Below the pieces are notes generated by a model. The model made no database searches. It was not told the origin of the DNA and worked only from the letters and a program-made list of their open reading frames with translations. DNA of 64,000 bases from Empedobacter falsenii. Its GTDB lineage: Bacteria; Bacteroidota; Bacteroidia; Flavobacteriales; Weeksellaceae. Location: the NCBI RefSeq assembly GCF_019308355.1, contig NZ_JAAGKM010000001.1, positions 208,738-272,737 of the forward strand. The letters run 5' to 3'. Positions 9,184 to 19,412 of this stretch are shown piece by piece (the first letter of the stretch is position 1; each line of letters opens with the position of its first letter). The translations under genes were made by a program, and so were the position numbers.

Positions 9184-9206
9184 ATTAGAATTTAATCTAC
9201 TTTTTT
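9175..9206. terminator. Bidirectional terminator
   Basis: Stem GTAGATTA / TAATCTAC flanked by A6 and T6 between convergent genes. It overlaps the 3' ends of both coding sequences. Confidence 0.8.
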
Positions 9207-10023
9207 ATTTTTTATAAATATGTGGATTTTCCACTACTCCTTTTTTAAATACTTTTCTAACACCCATTCTTAGTACATTATCAACTTGCAAAACTTGATC
9301 CAAAACCTTTTGCTCTGGGCGACCTCTAAACGATGTCACATGAAAAGAATCTGTTTCCCTTAAAGGTTCTTTAGAAAAATAATAATTTGAAACACATTTT
9401 CTAAAACCTTCAAACTTTATTGGAGAAACCGAATGCAAAGAATCATTATGCGTTGCCATTACTGCTAATCGATTGAATTTACTAAAAATTGTAATTTGAT
9501 CATTTTTCAATCCATTTGGCCAAACTTCTAAATTACCACCATATTCTTCTTTCCAATCTGGCGTTACATAATACAATAAATTCAACACACGCCACAATTC
9601 TCTTTTCGCATCGTGAGAATTATCCAAATGAGGCTGCAAAAATTGACGATTTCCCATCATAGACAAACCTCCAGCATACAAAGATGAATCTGGAATAGGT
9701 TGTTTTATTTCGCAAATCTCAGCAATCAAATTTACGATTCTTTCATCTTGAAAAGCGTAAATAATTTCTTCTAAAATAGGATGATATTGATCCATTTGAA
9801 CAGCAATATATTTATCTTCTTTCAAACTTTTTTTCAACACCATTTCTTTTTCTTGTGGAAAAACTTGATTTATCTCCAAAACTAATTCTTCTGGTAATAG
9901 ATCATCAACCCAAAAATAACCGATCTTATCTTTGCTACTATTATATTGTTGACTTATTTCTTCCTTTTGATCAATTAATCGTTGTAAAATTATATCTGCA
10001 AATTGATTTCTGTTCATAATCAT
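9205..10023 (-). CDS. 2-oxoglutarate/Fe(II)-dependent oxygenase, prolyl-4-hydroxylase type
   Basis: 272 residues. The iron-binding triad is visible: His and Asp in QPHLDNSHD and the distal His in HNDSLHSVSP, followed by GFRKCVSNYYFS, whose Arg should bind 2-oxoglutarate. The fold matches the 2OG-Fe(II) oxygenase superfamily (prolyl 4-hydroxylase alpha-like). Such genes often sit in surface glycan loci and hydroxylate sugars or peptides; here it lies 4 bp downstream of a glycosyltransferase, in one operon. The substrate is unknown. Confidence 0.8.
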   Translation of the reverse strand: MIMNRNQFADIILQRLIDQKEEISQQYNSSKDKIGYFWVDDLLPEELVLEINQVFPQEKEMVLKKSLKEDKYIAVQMDQYHPILEEIIYAFQDERIVNLIAEICEIKQPIPDSSLYAGGLSMMGNRQFLQPHLDNSHDAKRELWRVLNLLYYVTPDWKEEYGGNLEVWPNGLKNDQITIFSKFNRLAVMATHNDSLHSVSPIKFEGFRKCVSNYYFSKEPLRETDSFHVTSFRGRPEQKVLDQVLQVDNVLRMGVRKVFKKGVVENPHIYKK

Positions 10024-10027
10024 AAAG

Positions 10028-11143
10028 TTAATTAAAAATTTGTTTCAAAATAATTTTGGCATTCAATTTATCATTCAAATCATATTCAAGCGTATCAATA
10101 TATTCTTCTGACCCTAAAAAAGGTTTATTTTTTAAATGATTAATAGCTTTTATCAACTCTAATTTATTCAAAACTTGAACACAAAGTCCACTAATTTTCT
10201 CATCATCTATTACATTTTCATTAATTATCGAAAAACGACTATTGAATAATGCATTTATTACTTTTAGCTTTGTCCCAGATTCCTGAAAAGACCACGCAAT
10301 ATTAAGATGAGCTTTTGCGAAAAGTTTTTTCAAATGATTAAAATCTTTCAATTTAACAAATTGTATATGTGGATGATTTTTAATTTTTGCTTTTACCCAA
10401 TCCTCTCTAGAACCTGAAGCAATAACGAAAGGATAATCAATTTCTTTAAAAACTTCTATCAAGAAATCGACTACTTTACAATTGTCCGAAGCTCTCAAAT
10501 CTCCGTGATACAAAGCAAATTCTCCTTTTTCACTTAATGATTGAAAAGTTTCATTTCCATGAAAAACAGGTACAAATTTTCCTTTATTATATTTTTCTTG
10601 AATATAATTTTGTTCAAATTTAGAAAGTGTAAAAACTTCATCAAACTGGTGGATAATATTTTCGTATTGGATATATTTTTTTGCCTCAATATAAAACAAT
10701 GCTTTTTTCGCTAGATTCTTTTCGCTTTCAGCCAATCCGGAAAAATAATTTTGCTCAATATTATGTAGTCTCAAATATTTAGAATAACCTTCAAGAGTAT
10801 ATTTATTCAAAATAAATGTTGTTTTTAGACTTTCAAAAAAAATAGGAGCTTTCAACGATTTAATTCGTTCATACAATAATTGACTATCCCTCGATCTTAC
10901 TGAAATAGGATATTTCTTAAAAATATAATTAGGCTTTTGATGTATTGGATAAAAATAAACTTCTTTAGCATATTTTCTTAAAACATCGCTTTCTATTTCA
11001 TTAAACCCAAACAGATGTAAATGAATCTCAATCCCAAGTTGATGAAATGCTTTCAATTTATAAAAAACATCTATAACACCTCCATAATTGGGAGGAAATG
11101 GAACATCCATACTTATAAAATGAAGTTTATTACCTTGATACAT
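10028..11143 (-). CDS. Glycosyltransferase, GT4-like
   Basis: 371 residues with a GT-B layout. The N-terminus (FISMDVPFPPNYGGVIDVFYKLKAF) is the acceptor-side Rossmann start with the conserved glycine pair. The donor-side domain has HGDLRASDNCKVVDFLIEVFKE and a FQESGTKLKVINAL segment, the counterpart of the donor-binding Glu loop. Sequence is divergent from standard GT4 enzymes but similar to mannosyltransferase-like proteins of flavobacteria. It is cotranscribed with the 2OG oxygenase. The sugar and acceptor are unknown. Confidence 0.75.
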   Translation of the reverse strand: MYQGNKLHFISMDVPFPPNYGGVIDVFYKLKAFHQLGIEIHLHLFGFNEIESDVLRKYAKEVYFYPIHQKPNYIFKKYPISVRSRDSQLLYERIKSLKAPIFFESLKTTFILNKYTLEGYSKYLRLHNIEQNYFSGLAESEKNLAKKALFYIEAKKYIQYENIIHQFDEVFTLSKFEQNYIQEKYNKGKFVPVFHGNETFQSLSEKGEFALYHGDLRASDNCKVVDFLIEVFKEIDYPFVIASGSREDWVKAKIKNHPHIQFVKLKDFNHLKKLFAKAHLNIAWSFQESGTKLKVINALFNSRFSIINENVIDDEKISGLCVQVLNKLELIKAINHLKNKPFLGSEEYIDTLEYDLNDKLNAKIILKQIFN

Positions 11144-11162
11144 TAGTTAGTTAATTATTTAA

Positions 11163-11201
11163 CAAAAAAAAGAGTCTACAACTAAGTAAACTCTTTCTTT
11201 A
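11163..11201 (-). terminator. Intrinsic terminator downstream of ftsE
   Basis: Imperfect stem AAAGAGTCTAC / GTAAACTCTTT with A-rich flank that reads as a U-tract on the minus strand, after the ftsE stop. Confidence 0.65.
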
Positions 11202-11223
11202 AAATTATATTGTGTAATTTATC

Positions 11224-11916
11224 TTATTCTGATATCGCTTCCGCAACTTCAAATAATCTTCCGTCTTCACAACGCACTTTACGCGCAGGATAGCGACGAA
11301 TAATTTCATAATCGTGTGTAGCCATCAAAACTGCACAATTATTTTCTTTCGATACCGACAACAATAAATCCATAATATCATTTGACGTTTCTGGATCTAG
11401 GTTTCCTGTAGGCTCATCTGCTAAAATTAATTCAGGATGATTTAATAAAGCACGAGCTATAGAAACACGCTGTTGTTCTCCTCCAGAAAGACGGAAAGGC
11501 ATCATTTTCTTTTTTGACAACATCCCTACCGAATCTAAAACCTCATCAATACGTTTATCGATTGTAGCCTTATCTTTCCAACCTGTTGCTTTCAAAACGA
11601 ACGTCAAATTTTGCTCAACTGTACGATCTGTTAACAATTGGAAATCTTGGAAAACAATTCCTAAATGTCTTCTAAGATCAGGAATCTTACTTGTTTTCAA
11701 TGATTTCAAATCCATTCCAACCACAGAACCTTGTCCCGATTGAAGCGGCAAATCACCATAAAGCACTTTCAACAAACTACTTTTTCCACTTCCTGTTTTT
11801 CCAATAAGGTAGACAAATTCTCCTTCATTAAGTGTAAAATTAACGTCAGATAATACTAAATGATTTCTTTGATATATAGATGATTGACTTAACTCAATTA
11901 CATTTTTAGCTTCCAT
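11224..11916 (-). CDS. ftsE: Cell-division ABC transporter ATP-binding protein FtsE
   Basis: 230 residues. Walker A GKTGSGKSS at residues 39-47, Q-loop VFQDFQLL, signature LSGGEQQRVSIARAL and Walker B LILADEPTGNLD are intact, with the ATHDYEIIRRYP switch region at the end. The Q-loop and D-loop context match FtsE, the ATPase that with FtsX controls peptidoglycan hydrolases at the septum. No ftsX neighbour is present. FtsE and related LolD-type ATPases are close, so the symbol is likely but not certain. Confidence 0.82.
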   Translation of the reverse strand: MEAKNVIELSQSSIYQRNHLVLSDVNFTLNEGEFVYLIGKTGSGKSSLLKVLYGDLPLQSGQGSVVGMDLKSLKTSKIPDLRRHLGIVFQDFQLLTDRTVEQNLTFVLKATGWKDKATIDKRIDEVLDSVGMLSKKKMMPFRLSGGEQQRVSIARALLNHPELILADEPTGNLDPETSNDIMDLLLSVSKENNCAVLMATHDYEIIRRYPARKVRCEDGRLFEVAEAISE

Positions 11917-11944
11917 ACTTTTCTACAGTCTTTAAAACAAATGT

Positions 11945-11985
11945 AAAAAAAAAGCTTGAAAGAACGACCTTCAAGCTTATTTTTT
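11945..11985. terminator. Terminator of rpmH
   Basis: Perfect 9-bp stem AAGCTTGAA / TTCAAGCTT with a 9-nt loop, flanked by A9 and T6. It ends the rpmH transcript on the minus strand. Confidence 0.85.
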
Positions 11986-11999
11986 ATGAATTGTAGCGA

Positions 12000-12158
12000 T
12001 TATCTTTTAGCTCTTACTTCACTAACAGTTAATGCTTTTCTTCCTTTCTTTCTACGAGCAGCTAATACTTTGCGCCCGTTTTTAGAAGCCATACGCTCAC
12101 GGAATCCGTGTTTGTTTCTTTTTTTTCTGTTACTTGGTTGAAATGTTCTCTTACTCAT
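12000..12158 (-). CDS. rpmH: 50S ribosomal protein L34
   Basis: 52 residues, highly basic, beginning [20 protein letters not shown] and continuing with [16 protein letters not shown], the classic L34 sequence. L34 is a late-assembling protein of the large subunit. It is flanked by its own terminator and by a TATATTTG promoter 38 bp upstream. The usual rnpA-dnaA neighbours are not here, as is common in Bacteroidota. Confidence 0.97.
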   Translation of the reverse strand: MSKRTFQPSNRKKRNKHGFRERMASKNGRKVLAARRKKGRKALTVSEVRAKR

Positions 12159-12195
12159 CTTTACTAAGTTTCTAATCCATTACTCGAATGGGTTG

Positions 12196-12203
12196 CAAAT
12201 ATA
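12196..12203 (-). promoter_or_regulatory. Predicted rpmH promoter -7 box
   Basis: Minus-strand TATATTTG with a TTG 22 nt further upstream, close to the Bacteroidota spacing, and 37 nt before the L34 start codon. Confidence 0.55.
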
Positions 12204-12238
12204 CAGTTATTATTATTAATTCAAAAATCAAATTGATA

Positions 12239-12300
12239 GAAAATTACAAAAAAGCTGAATTAATAGTAAACCGCGTTCCGTTCTACACTTTGTAATTTTC
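12239..12300 (-). ncRNA. Possible small structured RNA between rpmH and gyrA
   Basis: A perfect 12-bp inverted repeat (GAAAATTACAAA / TTTGTAATTTTC) encloses a 38-nt loop. Its upstream end coincides with the start point expected from the promoter at 12307-12336 on the minus strand. No open frame of interest lies in it. It could be an independent small RNA or the 5' part of a longer rpmH leader. The remainder of the 12159-12522 gap is AT-rich without further clear signals. Confidence 0.35.
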
Positions 12301-12306
12301 GAAGTG

Positions 12307-12336
12307 CAAATATAAAAACATTTTTTTGTTAAGCAA
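12307..12336 (-). promoter_or_regulatory. Strong Bacteroidota-type promoter upstream of rpmH
   Basis: On the minus strand: TTG, 19 nt, TATATTTG. This is one of only two boxes in the window with both elements at consensus spacing. It points to rpmH but lies ~150 bp from it, right before a 12-bp inverted repeat. Confidence 0.55.
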
Positions 12337-12522
12337 GAGAAAATTAAAACAATAACAATTAAAACTTATCAACAATATCATTTACGAGGATAAAACAAAG
12401 CTATTTTTAGAAGGATTAGAAAAGTTTCCTTAAAACTTTCATAAAACATCAAATATCTTGTTTTTATCAATCTTTTTTTAGCTTAAAATTCGTATATTAG
12501 CCACCTTATATAACAAAACAAT

Positions 12523-15096
12523 ATGACTGAAGGAGAAAGACTAATCCCAATTAACATTGAGGATGAAATGAAATCCGCTTACATCGATTATTCGATGTCG
12601 GTAATCGTATCTCGTGCGCTTCCGGATGTGCGTGATGGCTTAAAACCTGTACACCGTAGAGTATTATTCGGAATGTATGAATTAGGTGTTTTTTCTAATC
12701 GTTCTTACAAAAAGTCGGCACGTATTGTAGGGGAAGTTTTAGGTAAATTTCACCCACACGGCGACAGTTCTGTTTACGACACAATGGTACGTATGGCGCA
12801 ACCTTGGTCTTTGCGTTACTTATTAGTTGACGGACAAGGTAACTACGGTTCTGTAGATGGTGATCCACCTGCTGCAATGCGTTATACTGAAGCAAGACTT
12901 CAAAAAATTTCAGACGAATTATTAGCTGATTTAGATAAAGAGACAGTTGACTTTCAACTAAACTTTGACGATACTATCCAAGAACCTACTGTATTACCTA
13001 CTCGTGTTCCAAACTTATTAGTAAATGGTGCATCTGGTATTGCGGTTGGTATGGCAACAAATATGGCGCCACATAACTTAACAGAAGTTATTGACGGAAC
13101 AATTGCATACATCGACAATCGTGAGATTACAATTGACGAATTAACACAATACATCAAAGCGCCAGACTTCCCAACAGGAGGTACTATCTATGGCTATGAT
13201 GGTGTAAAACAAGCTTTCGAAACTGGACGTGGACGTGTTGTTTTACGTGCAAAAACTAATTTCGAAGAAGTACATGGTCGCGATTGTATTATCGCTACAG
13301 AAATTCCTTACCAAGTTAACAAGGCAGATATGATTGCAAAAACTGCTGAGTTGGTAAAAGATGGTAAATTAGATGGTATTTCTGAGATTCGTGACGAATC
13401 TGACCGTAAAGGTATGCGTATCGTTTATGTCCTTAAAATGGATGCGGTTCCTAACGTCGTTTTAAATAAACTATATAAATTTACTCAATTACAATCATCT
13501 TTCAGTGTAAATAACATTGCGTTGGTAAAAGGTAGACCAGAGCAATTGAATTTGAAAGACATGATTTATCATTTCGTAGAACATCGTCACGAAGTGATTG
13601 TTCGTCGTACGGAATACGAATTGAGAAAAGCGCAAGAAAGAGCTCATATCTTAGAAGGTTACATGAAAGTAATCGGAACACAAGATGATCTTGATCGTGC
13701 AATTAAAATCATTCGCGAATCTGCAACACCAGACGAAGCGCGCACAGGATTAATGGAAGCTTTCGAGTTATCAGAAATTCAAGCACGTGCAATCTTAGAT
13801 TTACGTTTACGTACATTGACTGGTCTTGAGATTGATAAAATTCGTGAAGAGTACGAAGAAATCATGAAAATGATTAACCATTTGAAAGATATTTTAGCAA
13901 ACGAAGATTTACGTATGCAAATTATCAAAGATGAGTTATTAGAAATTCGTAAAAAATATGGTGACGAACGTCGTACAGATATCGATTACGCAGGTGGAGA
14001 CTTAAATATCGAAGATTTAATTCCTGATGAGCAAGTTGTTTTAACGATTTCTCACATGGGTTACATCAAACGTACACCACTTTCTGAATACCGCAAACAA
14101 TCTCGTGGAGGAGTTGGTAATAGAGCCGCTACAACACGTGACGAAGATTTCTTAGAGTATATGGTTTCGGCATCTAACCACCAATACATGTTATTCTTTA
14201 CAGAAAAAGGAAAATGTTATTGGATGCGTGTGTACGAAATTCCAGAAGGTTCTAAAACATCTAAAGGTCGTGCAATTCAGAATTTGATTAACATCGAGCC
14301 AGATGATAAAGTAAAAGCATATATCCTTACACATGATTTAATGAACGAAGAATACGTAAATAATAATTACGTAATCATGGTAACTAAAAATGGTATCATC
14401 AAGAAAACATCTTTAGAAGCTTATTCTCGTCCACGTGTTAATGGTATCAACGCAATTACTGTTCGCGAAGGTGACACATTATTAGAAGCTTTATTAACAG
14501 ATGGTAAATCTCAAATTATGATCGCTTCTAAATATGGTAAAGCTATCCGTTTCGAAGATGAGAAAGTTCGTCCAATGGGTCGTACTGCTTCTGGTGTTCG
14601 CGGAATCAACTTAGGAGATCAACCAGATAATGAGGTTATCGGGATGATTGTTGTGACTGATGTAGAAAAAGAAACTGTATTAGTTGTTTCTGAACAAGGT
14701 TACGGAAAACGTTCTTCTATCGAAGATTATCGTGAAACAAATCGTGGAGGTAAAGGTGTAACAACACTTAATATTACTGATAAAACAGGAAAATTAATCG
14801 CGATTGAGGCTGTTACAGACGAAGATGATTTAATGATCATTAATAAATCTGGAGTTGCTATTAGAACTGGTTTAGATGAAATTCGTGTAATGGGTCGTGC
14901 AACACAAGGTGTTCGATTGATTAACTTGAAAAAGAACGACGAAATTGCAGCAATTGCAAAAGTACAAGTTGAAGAAGAATTGGAAAACGAAGTAGAACTT
15001 GATGAAGAAGGAAATCCAATTGTTGTAGAAAACACAAACGAAAACAACGAAACTCAAGCAGAAGAAACGCCTGCTGAGGATCCAAATAATGAATAA
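12523..15096 (+). CDS. gyrA: DNA gyrase subunit A
   Basis: 857 residues. The N-terminal breakage-reunion domain has the active-site tyrosine Tyr121 ([10 protein letters not shown]), and the quinolone-determining helix [14 protein letters not shown] with Ser82 and Asp86, equivalent to E. coli Ser83 and Asp87 in their susceptible form. The C-terminal beta-pinwheel repeats follow, including the GyrA box-like QSRGGVGN. The tail is a low-complexity acidic stretch rich in Glu and Asn. With GyrB it introduces negative supercoils. A TPR protein gene begins 3 bp after the stop. Confidence 0.98.
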   Translation: MTEGERLIPINIEDEMKSAYIDYSMSVIVSRALPDVRDGLKPVHRRVLFGMYELGVFSNRSYKKSARIVGEVLGKFHPHGDSSVYDTMVRMAQPWSLRYLLVDGQGNYGSVDGDPPAAMRYTEARLQKISDELLADLDKETVDFQLNFDDTIQEPTVLPTRVPNLLVNGASGIAVGMATNMAPHNLTEVIDGTIAYIDNREITIDELTQYIKAPDFPTGGTIYGYDGVKQAFETGRGRVVLRAKTNFEEVHGRDCIIATEIPYQVNKADMIAKTAELVKDGKLDGISEIRDESDRKGMRIVYVLKMDAVPNVVLNKLYKFTQLQSSFSVNNIALVKGRPEQLNLKDMIYHFVEHRHEVIVRRTEYELRKAQERAHILEGYMKVIGTQDDLDRAIKIIRESATPDEARTGLMEAFELSEIQARAILDLRLRTLTGLEIDKIREEYEEIMKMINHLKDILANEDLRMQIIKDELLEIRKKYGDERRTDIDYAGGDLNIEDLIPDEQVVLTISHMGYIKRTPLSEYRKQSRGGVGNRAATTRDEDFLEYMVSASNHQYMLFFTEKGKCYWMRVYEIPEGSKTSKGRAIQNLINIEPDDKVKAYILTHDLMNEEYVNNNYVIMVTKNGIIKKTSLEAYSRPRVNGINAITVREGDTLLEALLTDGKSQIMIASKYGKAIRFEDEKVRPMGRTASGVRGINLGDQPDNEVIGMIVVTDVEKETVLVVSEQGYGKRSSIEDYRETNRGGKGVTTLNITDKTGKLIAIEAVTDEDDLMIINKSGVAIRTGLDEIRVMGRATQGVRLINLKKNDEIAAIAKVQVEEELENEVELDEEGNPIVVENTNENNETQAEETPAEDPNNE

Positions 15097-15099
15097 TCA

Positions 15100-16296
15100 A
15101 TGAAAAAATTATTATTTAGTTTAGGATTAGTTTTAGCAATGTCGACATCATTCGCTCAAACTAACACAGAAGAATTAACGACAGAACCTACAGTTTTAGC
15201 TGAAAAATATAATAAATCAGCAAAAGAAAACTTAGCAAAAGGTGACGTTACAAAAGCAAGTCAAGATTTAGCAAAATTATCTAAATACGAAAACGGTAAA
15301 GTTTGGCAAGTCAAAAATAAAGACTCTAAAAAAGACGAATTTTACTATTCTCAAGCTGATTTAGATAAAGCTACAGCTGGTGGTAATTACGCAAAAGCAA
15401 AAGAAGTTGCTTTACAACCAAAATATGGTTTCTTGTTGCAATCTGAAGTTTCTAATTTAGCAAACAAAGAATTAGACGCAGCAAACAAAGCAATGGACGC
15501 TAAACAATATACAGAAGCTGGAACAAAATTCTTAAATGTTTTCAACTTAGTTGAAGCTTTAGGTACAAAAGAAGATATCTACAAATATCAAGCAGCAATC
15601 TGTTTTTACAACGCAGCTGATTATGACAAATCTTTAACGATTTTGAAAGAATTAGCAGCAAAAGGATTCACTGGGAAATCAGCTAATCAAACAAAAGATT
15701 ACAACCGTGATATGTATGTTTTAGCTCTTAATGGATTGTATAATGCAAAAAAATATGATGCAATCGTAGAAGAAGCAACTACAAAATATCCAAAAGATGC
15801 TGACATCAACAATATCGCAACTGGAATTTACCAAGTTTCTGGAAATGCTGATAAAATGACAAAACGTATCGAAGAAGCGATTAAAATTAATCCAAACGAT
15901 GCACAAAATTATTACAACTTAGGAGTTTTATATTTAGATGACGCTTCTAAAGCAGAAGAATCTAAAAACTTGTTCAAAAAAGCGATTGAATTAAATCCTA
16001 AACATTTCGAGTCTTACAACAATTTAGTTTTAGCTATTTTGCAACCAGACAAAGAAATTGTTGAAACAATGAACAACAATTTAGGAACATCTAAAAAAGA
16101 GAAAGAAATTTATAATGCAAACGAAGTAAAACGCAAAGCTTTGTTTACAGAAGCAGCTCCTTATCTTGAAAAAATGTACGAAATTCAACCAGAAAATCGT
16201 CAAGTTATTCGTAACTTAATTCAAGCTTACAAAACTTTAGGAAACGATCAAAAAGAAAATTTCTATCGTGACGCTGAGAAAAAATTAGTAAAATAA
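15100..16296 (+). CDS. Exported tetratricopeptide repeat protein
   Basis: 398 residues with a signal peptide (MKKLLFSLGLVLAMSTSFAQ, cleavage after Ala-Gln likely). TPR-type helices are visible, most clearly INPNDAQNYYNLGVLYLDD and ELNPKHFESYNNLVLAIL at residues ~258-310, and earlier degenerate units. It is probably a periplasmic scaffold. It starts 3 bp after gyrA and is likely cotranscribed; this gyrA-TPR pairing occurs in other flavobacteria. Precise partners are unknown. Confidence 0.85.
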   Translation: MKKLLFSLGLVLAMSTSFAQTNTEELTTEPTVLAEKYNKSAKENLAKGDVTKASQDLAKLSKYENGKVWQVKNKDSKKDEFYYSQADLDKATAGGNYAKAKEVALQPKYGFLLQSEVSNLANKELDAANKAMDAKQYTEAGTKFLNVFNLVEALGTKEDIYKYQAAICFYNAADYDKSLTILKELAAKGFTGKSANQTKDYNRDMYVLALNGLYNAKKYDAIVEEATTKYPKDADINNIATGIYQVSGNADKMTKRIEEAIKINPNDAQNYYNLGVLYLDDASKAEESKNLFKKAIELNPKHFESYNNLVLAILQPDKEIVETMNNNLGTSKKEKEIYNANEVKRKALFTEAAPYLEKMYEIQPENRQVIRNLIQAYKTLGNDQKENFYRDAEKKLVK

Positions 16297-16310
16297 TTAT
16301 TTCAATATAA

Positions 16311-16346
16311 CACAAAAAAGGACTTCAATTGAAGTCCTTTTTTGTG
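16311..16346. terminator. Terminator after the gyrA-TPR operon
   Basis: A perfect palindrome, CACAAAAAAGGACTTC with its complement around AATT, containing A6 and T6 tracts, so it works on both strands between convergent genes. Confidence 0.9.
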
Positions 16347-16378
16347 CTTTATCATTCTGAATGTAGCTTAAGTAAAAC

Positions 16379-17146
16379 TTAAAACAAATCCCAATTTCTT
16401 AAATCTGGTAAAAAATGATGGGCTGTCAAATCATAACGAACTGGCACAACAGAAACATAACCTTCCTCTAAAGCACGTTCGTCTGTATCTTCACCTTTGT
16501 CAAGATTTTTAAACTCTCCACTCATCCAATAATACGTTCTTCCACGAGGATCTTCACGTTTATCAAATTTTTCTTCCCATTTAGCATCAGCTTGACGACA
16601 AACTTTTATTCCTTTTATTTCATGTTCTTTCAACTTCGGAATGTTCACGTTCAACACCACACCTTTTGGTAATTTATGTTTTAAAACTTGATCAATAATT
16701 GTTTTAATAAATTCTTCTCCAGCTTTAAAATCTGCATTATAAGCAAAATCACACAACGAAAAACCAATCGCAGGAATTCCTTCAATTCCAGCTTCTACAG
16801 CAGCAGACATTGTTCCCGAATAAATCACATTCACCGACGAATTTGATCCGTGATTAATTCCCGAAATACACAAATCTGGTTTACGAGGCAAAATTTGCGA
16901 AACAGCCAATTTCACACAATCCACTGGCGTTCCAGAACACGCATACTCTTTTACATCTTCATCAACTTCTATTTCATCGCAAAACAATGTCGAATTTATT
17001 GTCACCGCATGCCCCATTCCACTTTGCGGACTATCTGGCGCAACAACATAAACTTCTCCAAATCCTTTTGCAATCTCTATCAACGCTCTTATTCCAGGCG
17101 CAGTTACTCCATCATCATTTGTAACTAAAATTAGCGGTCTTTCCAT
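16379..17146 (-). CDS. surE: 5'/3'-nucleotidase SurE
   Basis: 255 residues. The metal-binding TNDDG motif lies at residues 9-13, followed by VVAPDSPQSGMGHAVT, CSGTPVDCVKLA and ISGINHGSNSSVNVIYSGTMSAAVEAG, all conserved in SurE. It removes phosphate from nucleoside monophosphates and is linked to stationary-phase survival. It stands alone, convergent with the TPR gene and divergent from the tail-specific protease. Confidence 0.95.
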   Translation of the reverse strand: MERPLILVTNDDGVTAPGIRALIEIAKGFGEVYVVAPDSPQSGMGHAVTINSTLFCDEIEVDEDVKEYACSGTPVDCVKLAVSQILPRKPDLCISGINHGSNSSVNVIYSGTMSAAVEAGIEGIPAIGFSLCDFAYNADFKAGEEFIKTIIDQVLKHKLPKGVVLNVNIPKLKEHEIKGIKVCRQADAKWEEKFDKREDPRGRTYYWMSGEFKNLDKGEDTDERALEEGYVSVVPVRYDLTAHHFLPDLRNWDLF

Positions 17147-17215
17147 ATTTTATTCTTACTTTTATTCATCATTTTTACAAATGTAAAAAACTTCCTTCTA
17201 ATTTCTTTTTTGTTT

Positions 17216-17223
17216 TATATTTG
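17216..17223 (+). promoter_or_regulatory. Predicted tail-specific protease promoter -7 box
   Basis: TATATTTG matches TAnnTTTG and lies 41 nt upstream of the start codon. No clear -33 TTG at the right distance. Confidence 0.4.
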
Positions 17224-17264
17224 AAGGAGTCTTAAATTATTAATTTATATAATACCAACGCAAT

Positions 17265-19412
17265 ATGTTAATTAAAAAAACGTATGTATTACTATCGTTT
17301 TTATCAATGAGTTTGCTTGCTTTTTGCTTTTGCAAACCCATGTTAGACACAGATGAAGAAAGAGAAAAGTTAATCGTAAAAAATACACGAAACACCCTAA
17401 CTTACCTACATTACAAACCTGCTACTGTAGATGATAAATTTTCGGAAAATGTTTTCAATAAATATTTAGAATACATTGATCCAAGCAAACGTTTTTTATT
17501 GCAATCTGATTATGATCTATTCAAAAAAGATTATCACAATTTAGATGATTATTACAAATCAGAAAACTTAGGTTTCTACAATTCTACCGTTGATACAATC
17601 TACAAACGTATTGCTGAAGCTGAAAAATATTCGATGGATGCCTTGTCAAAACCTTTTGATTTTAATCAAAAAGAGAATTTCAACATCGATTATAAAACAT
17701 CAAAATTCGCGAAAGATAAAACCGAAGCGAAAGATTTGTGGCGCAAGTATTTGAAATACAACGTGATGTTAGAAATCATTTCAATGCAAGACGAATTAAA
17801 AGGTCAAAAGAAAGATACATTAGACAACTCTTCTTCTATAAAACCTGTAAAAGATCCTTTGGCAGATGAGAAAAAGAAAATCACAAAAGATACTCCTTTT
17901 GCAGAAGTAGAAAAGATGGCGCGTGAAGAAGTTAAAGACTTGATTTCTGACTATTTTCGTCGTATAAAACAGACAAAACGCGAGAATTATTTTTCTATTT
18001 ACATGAACTCGTTCACAGAACAATACGATCCGCACACAACATACTTCTCTCCAACAAGTAAAGAGGATTTCGAATTCGAAATGTCTGGACAAATGGAAGG
18101 AATTGGAGCCAAAATACAAGACAAAAGAGGTTACGCTACAATTGCTGAATTAATTGTTGGCGGACCAGCTTGGAAGAGCAATAAATTAGAAGTTGGTGAC
18201 AAGATCATTAAAGTTGCACAAGGGAAAAATGGTGAAGCTAAAAACATCGTTGGGATGATTTTAAGCGATGCTATTCGCCTAATTAAAGGGAAGAAAGGAA
18301 CAGAAGTTGTCTTGACTATTCAGAAAAAAGACGGTTCTCAACAAACAATCTCTTTGATTCGTGAAGTGATTGAATCAGAGGAAGTGTTTGCTCGCTCATC
18401 TGTTATTACGGACGAGAAGGGAGATAAATACGGAATCATCTATTTACCTGAGTTCTACACTCCAATGGGAAAAGAAGGCGGACGTTATCCTTCGGATGAT
18501 ATCAAGAAAGAAATTGATATATTGAAGAAAGAAAACATCAAAGGTCTTGTCTTCGATGTTAGAAATAATGGAGGAGGTTCTCTTGAAGAGGTAGTTAAAA
18601 TCTCTGGATTGTTCATCAATCAAGGACCAATTGTTCAGGTGAGACGTTCGGACGGAATGCTTAAAATTCACGAAGACAAAGATAATTCTATCGCATACGA
18701 CGGACCTTTAGTAGTAATGGTTAACGAGCTTTCTGCATCTGCGTCAGAGATTTTTGCTGCAGCAATGCAAGACTATGGTCGCGCTGTTATCGTGGGTTCT
18801 CCGCAAACCTTTGGTAAAGGTACTGTACAAACAATCTTGCCTTTAGATCGTCAGTCGGGAAGTGATGAGTTAGGCGCTATTAAGTTAACAATACAAAAAT
18901 TCTACCGAGTAAACGGAGGTTCTACACAATTGAAAGGAGTTCAATCGGACATTGCATTAGTTGATCAATTTACTTACGAAGATATCAGCGAAGCTTCTCG
19001 TTCAGAAGCCTTGAACTGGGATCAAATCAAACCATTGGTTATTGCAAAATGGCCTTCTGCTTTCGATTTAGCGAAGATTAAAGCGAACAGTAAAACTCGT
19101 TTGGCAAACAATGCACACTTAGCATTAATGAACGAAAGTTTCAAGTTCATCAAATCAATGGAAGATGTAAAAGAGATTCCTTTGAACTTAGAAGATTACA
19201 AAACGTACCGTAAAACACGCGAAGATAAAATCAAGAAATTTGAAGCTTTAGACAAGTATAAAAACAATTTCAAATTTACAATGAATCAAAACGATTTGGC
19301 AACTACAAAAACAGATACTGTGCTAAAAGCTAAACGTAACAATTGGTTCAAAGGAATGCAAAAAGACTTTTATTTAAACGAAGCTGTTAACGTTTTAAGA
19401 GACATTAAATAA
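17265..19412 (+). CDS. Carboxy-terminal processing (tail-specific) protease, S41A
   Basis: 715 residues, matching the long Prc/Tsp form. The N-terminal segment is hydrophobic and ends LLAFCFCKP, suggesting a lipoprotein signal (Cys at 21 or 23). A PDZ domain (about 285-360; GQMEGIGAKI, GPAWKSNKLEVGDKIIKV) is followed by the S41 core. Catalytic Ser492 is in SASASEIFAAAMQDYGR and Lys518 in FGKGTVQ. A DUF3340-like C-terminal region follows. It degrades or trims periplasmic proteins from their C-termini. Its stop codon overlaps the start of the ABC permease gene. Confidence 0.93.
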   Translation: MLIKKTYVLLSFLSMSLLAFCFCKPMLDTDEEREKLIVKNTRNTLTYLHYKPATVDDKFSENVFNKYLEYIDPSKRFLLQSDYDLFKKDYHNLDDYYKSENLGFYNSTVDTIYKRIAEAEKYSMDALSKPFDFNQKENFNIDYKTSKFAKDKTEAKDLWRKYLKYNVMLEIISMQDELKGQKKDTLDNSSSIKPVKDPLADEKKKITKDTPFAEVEKMAREEVKDLISDYFRRIKQTKRENYFSIYMNSFTEQYDPHTTYFSPTSKEDFEFEMSGQMEGIGAKIQDKRGYATIAELIVGGPAWKSNKLEVGDKIIKVAQGKNGEAKNIVGMILSDAIRLIKGKKGTEVVLTIQKKDGSQQTISLIREVIESEEVFARSSVITDEKGDKYGIIYLPEFYTPMGKEGGRYPSDDIKKEIDILKKENIKGLVFDVRNNGGGSLEEVVKISGLFINQGPIVQVRRSDGMLKIHEDKDNSIAYDGPLVVMVNELSASASEIFAAAMQDYGRAVIVGSPQTFGKGTVQTILPLDRQSGSDELGAIKLTIQKFYRVNGGSTQLKGVQSDIALVDQFTYEDISEASRSEALNWDQIKPLVIAKWPSAFDLAKIKANSKTRLANNAHLALMNESFKFIKSMEDVKEIPLNLEDYKTYRKTREDKIKKFEALDKYKNNFKFTMNQNDLATTKTDTVLKAKRNNWFKGMQKDFYLNEAVNVLRDIK

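Noticed and set aside
12159..12522. Replication origin near rpmH/gyrA
   Set aside because: No dnaA, dnaN or cluster of DnaA boxes is present.
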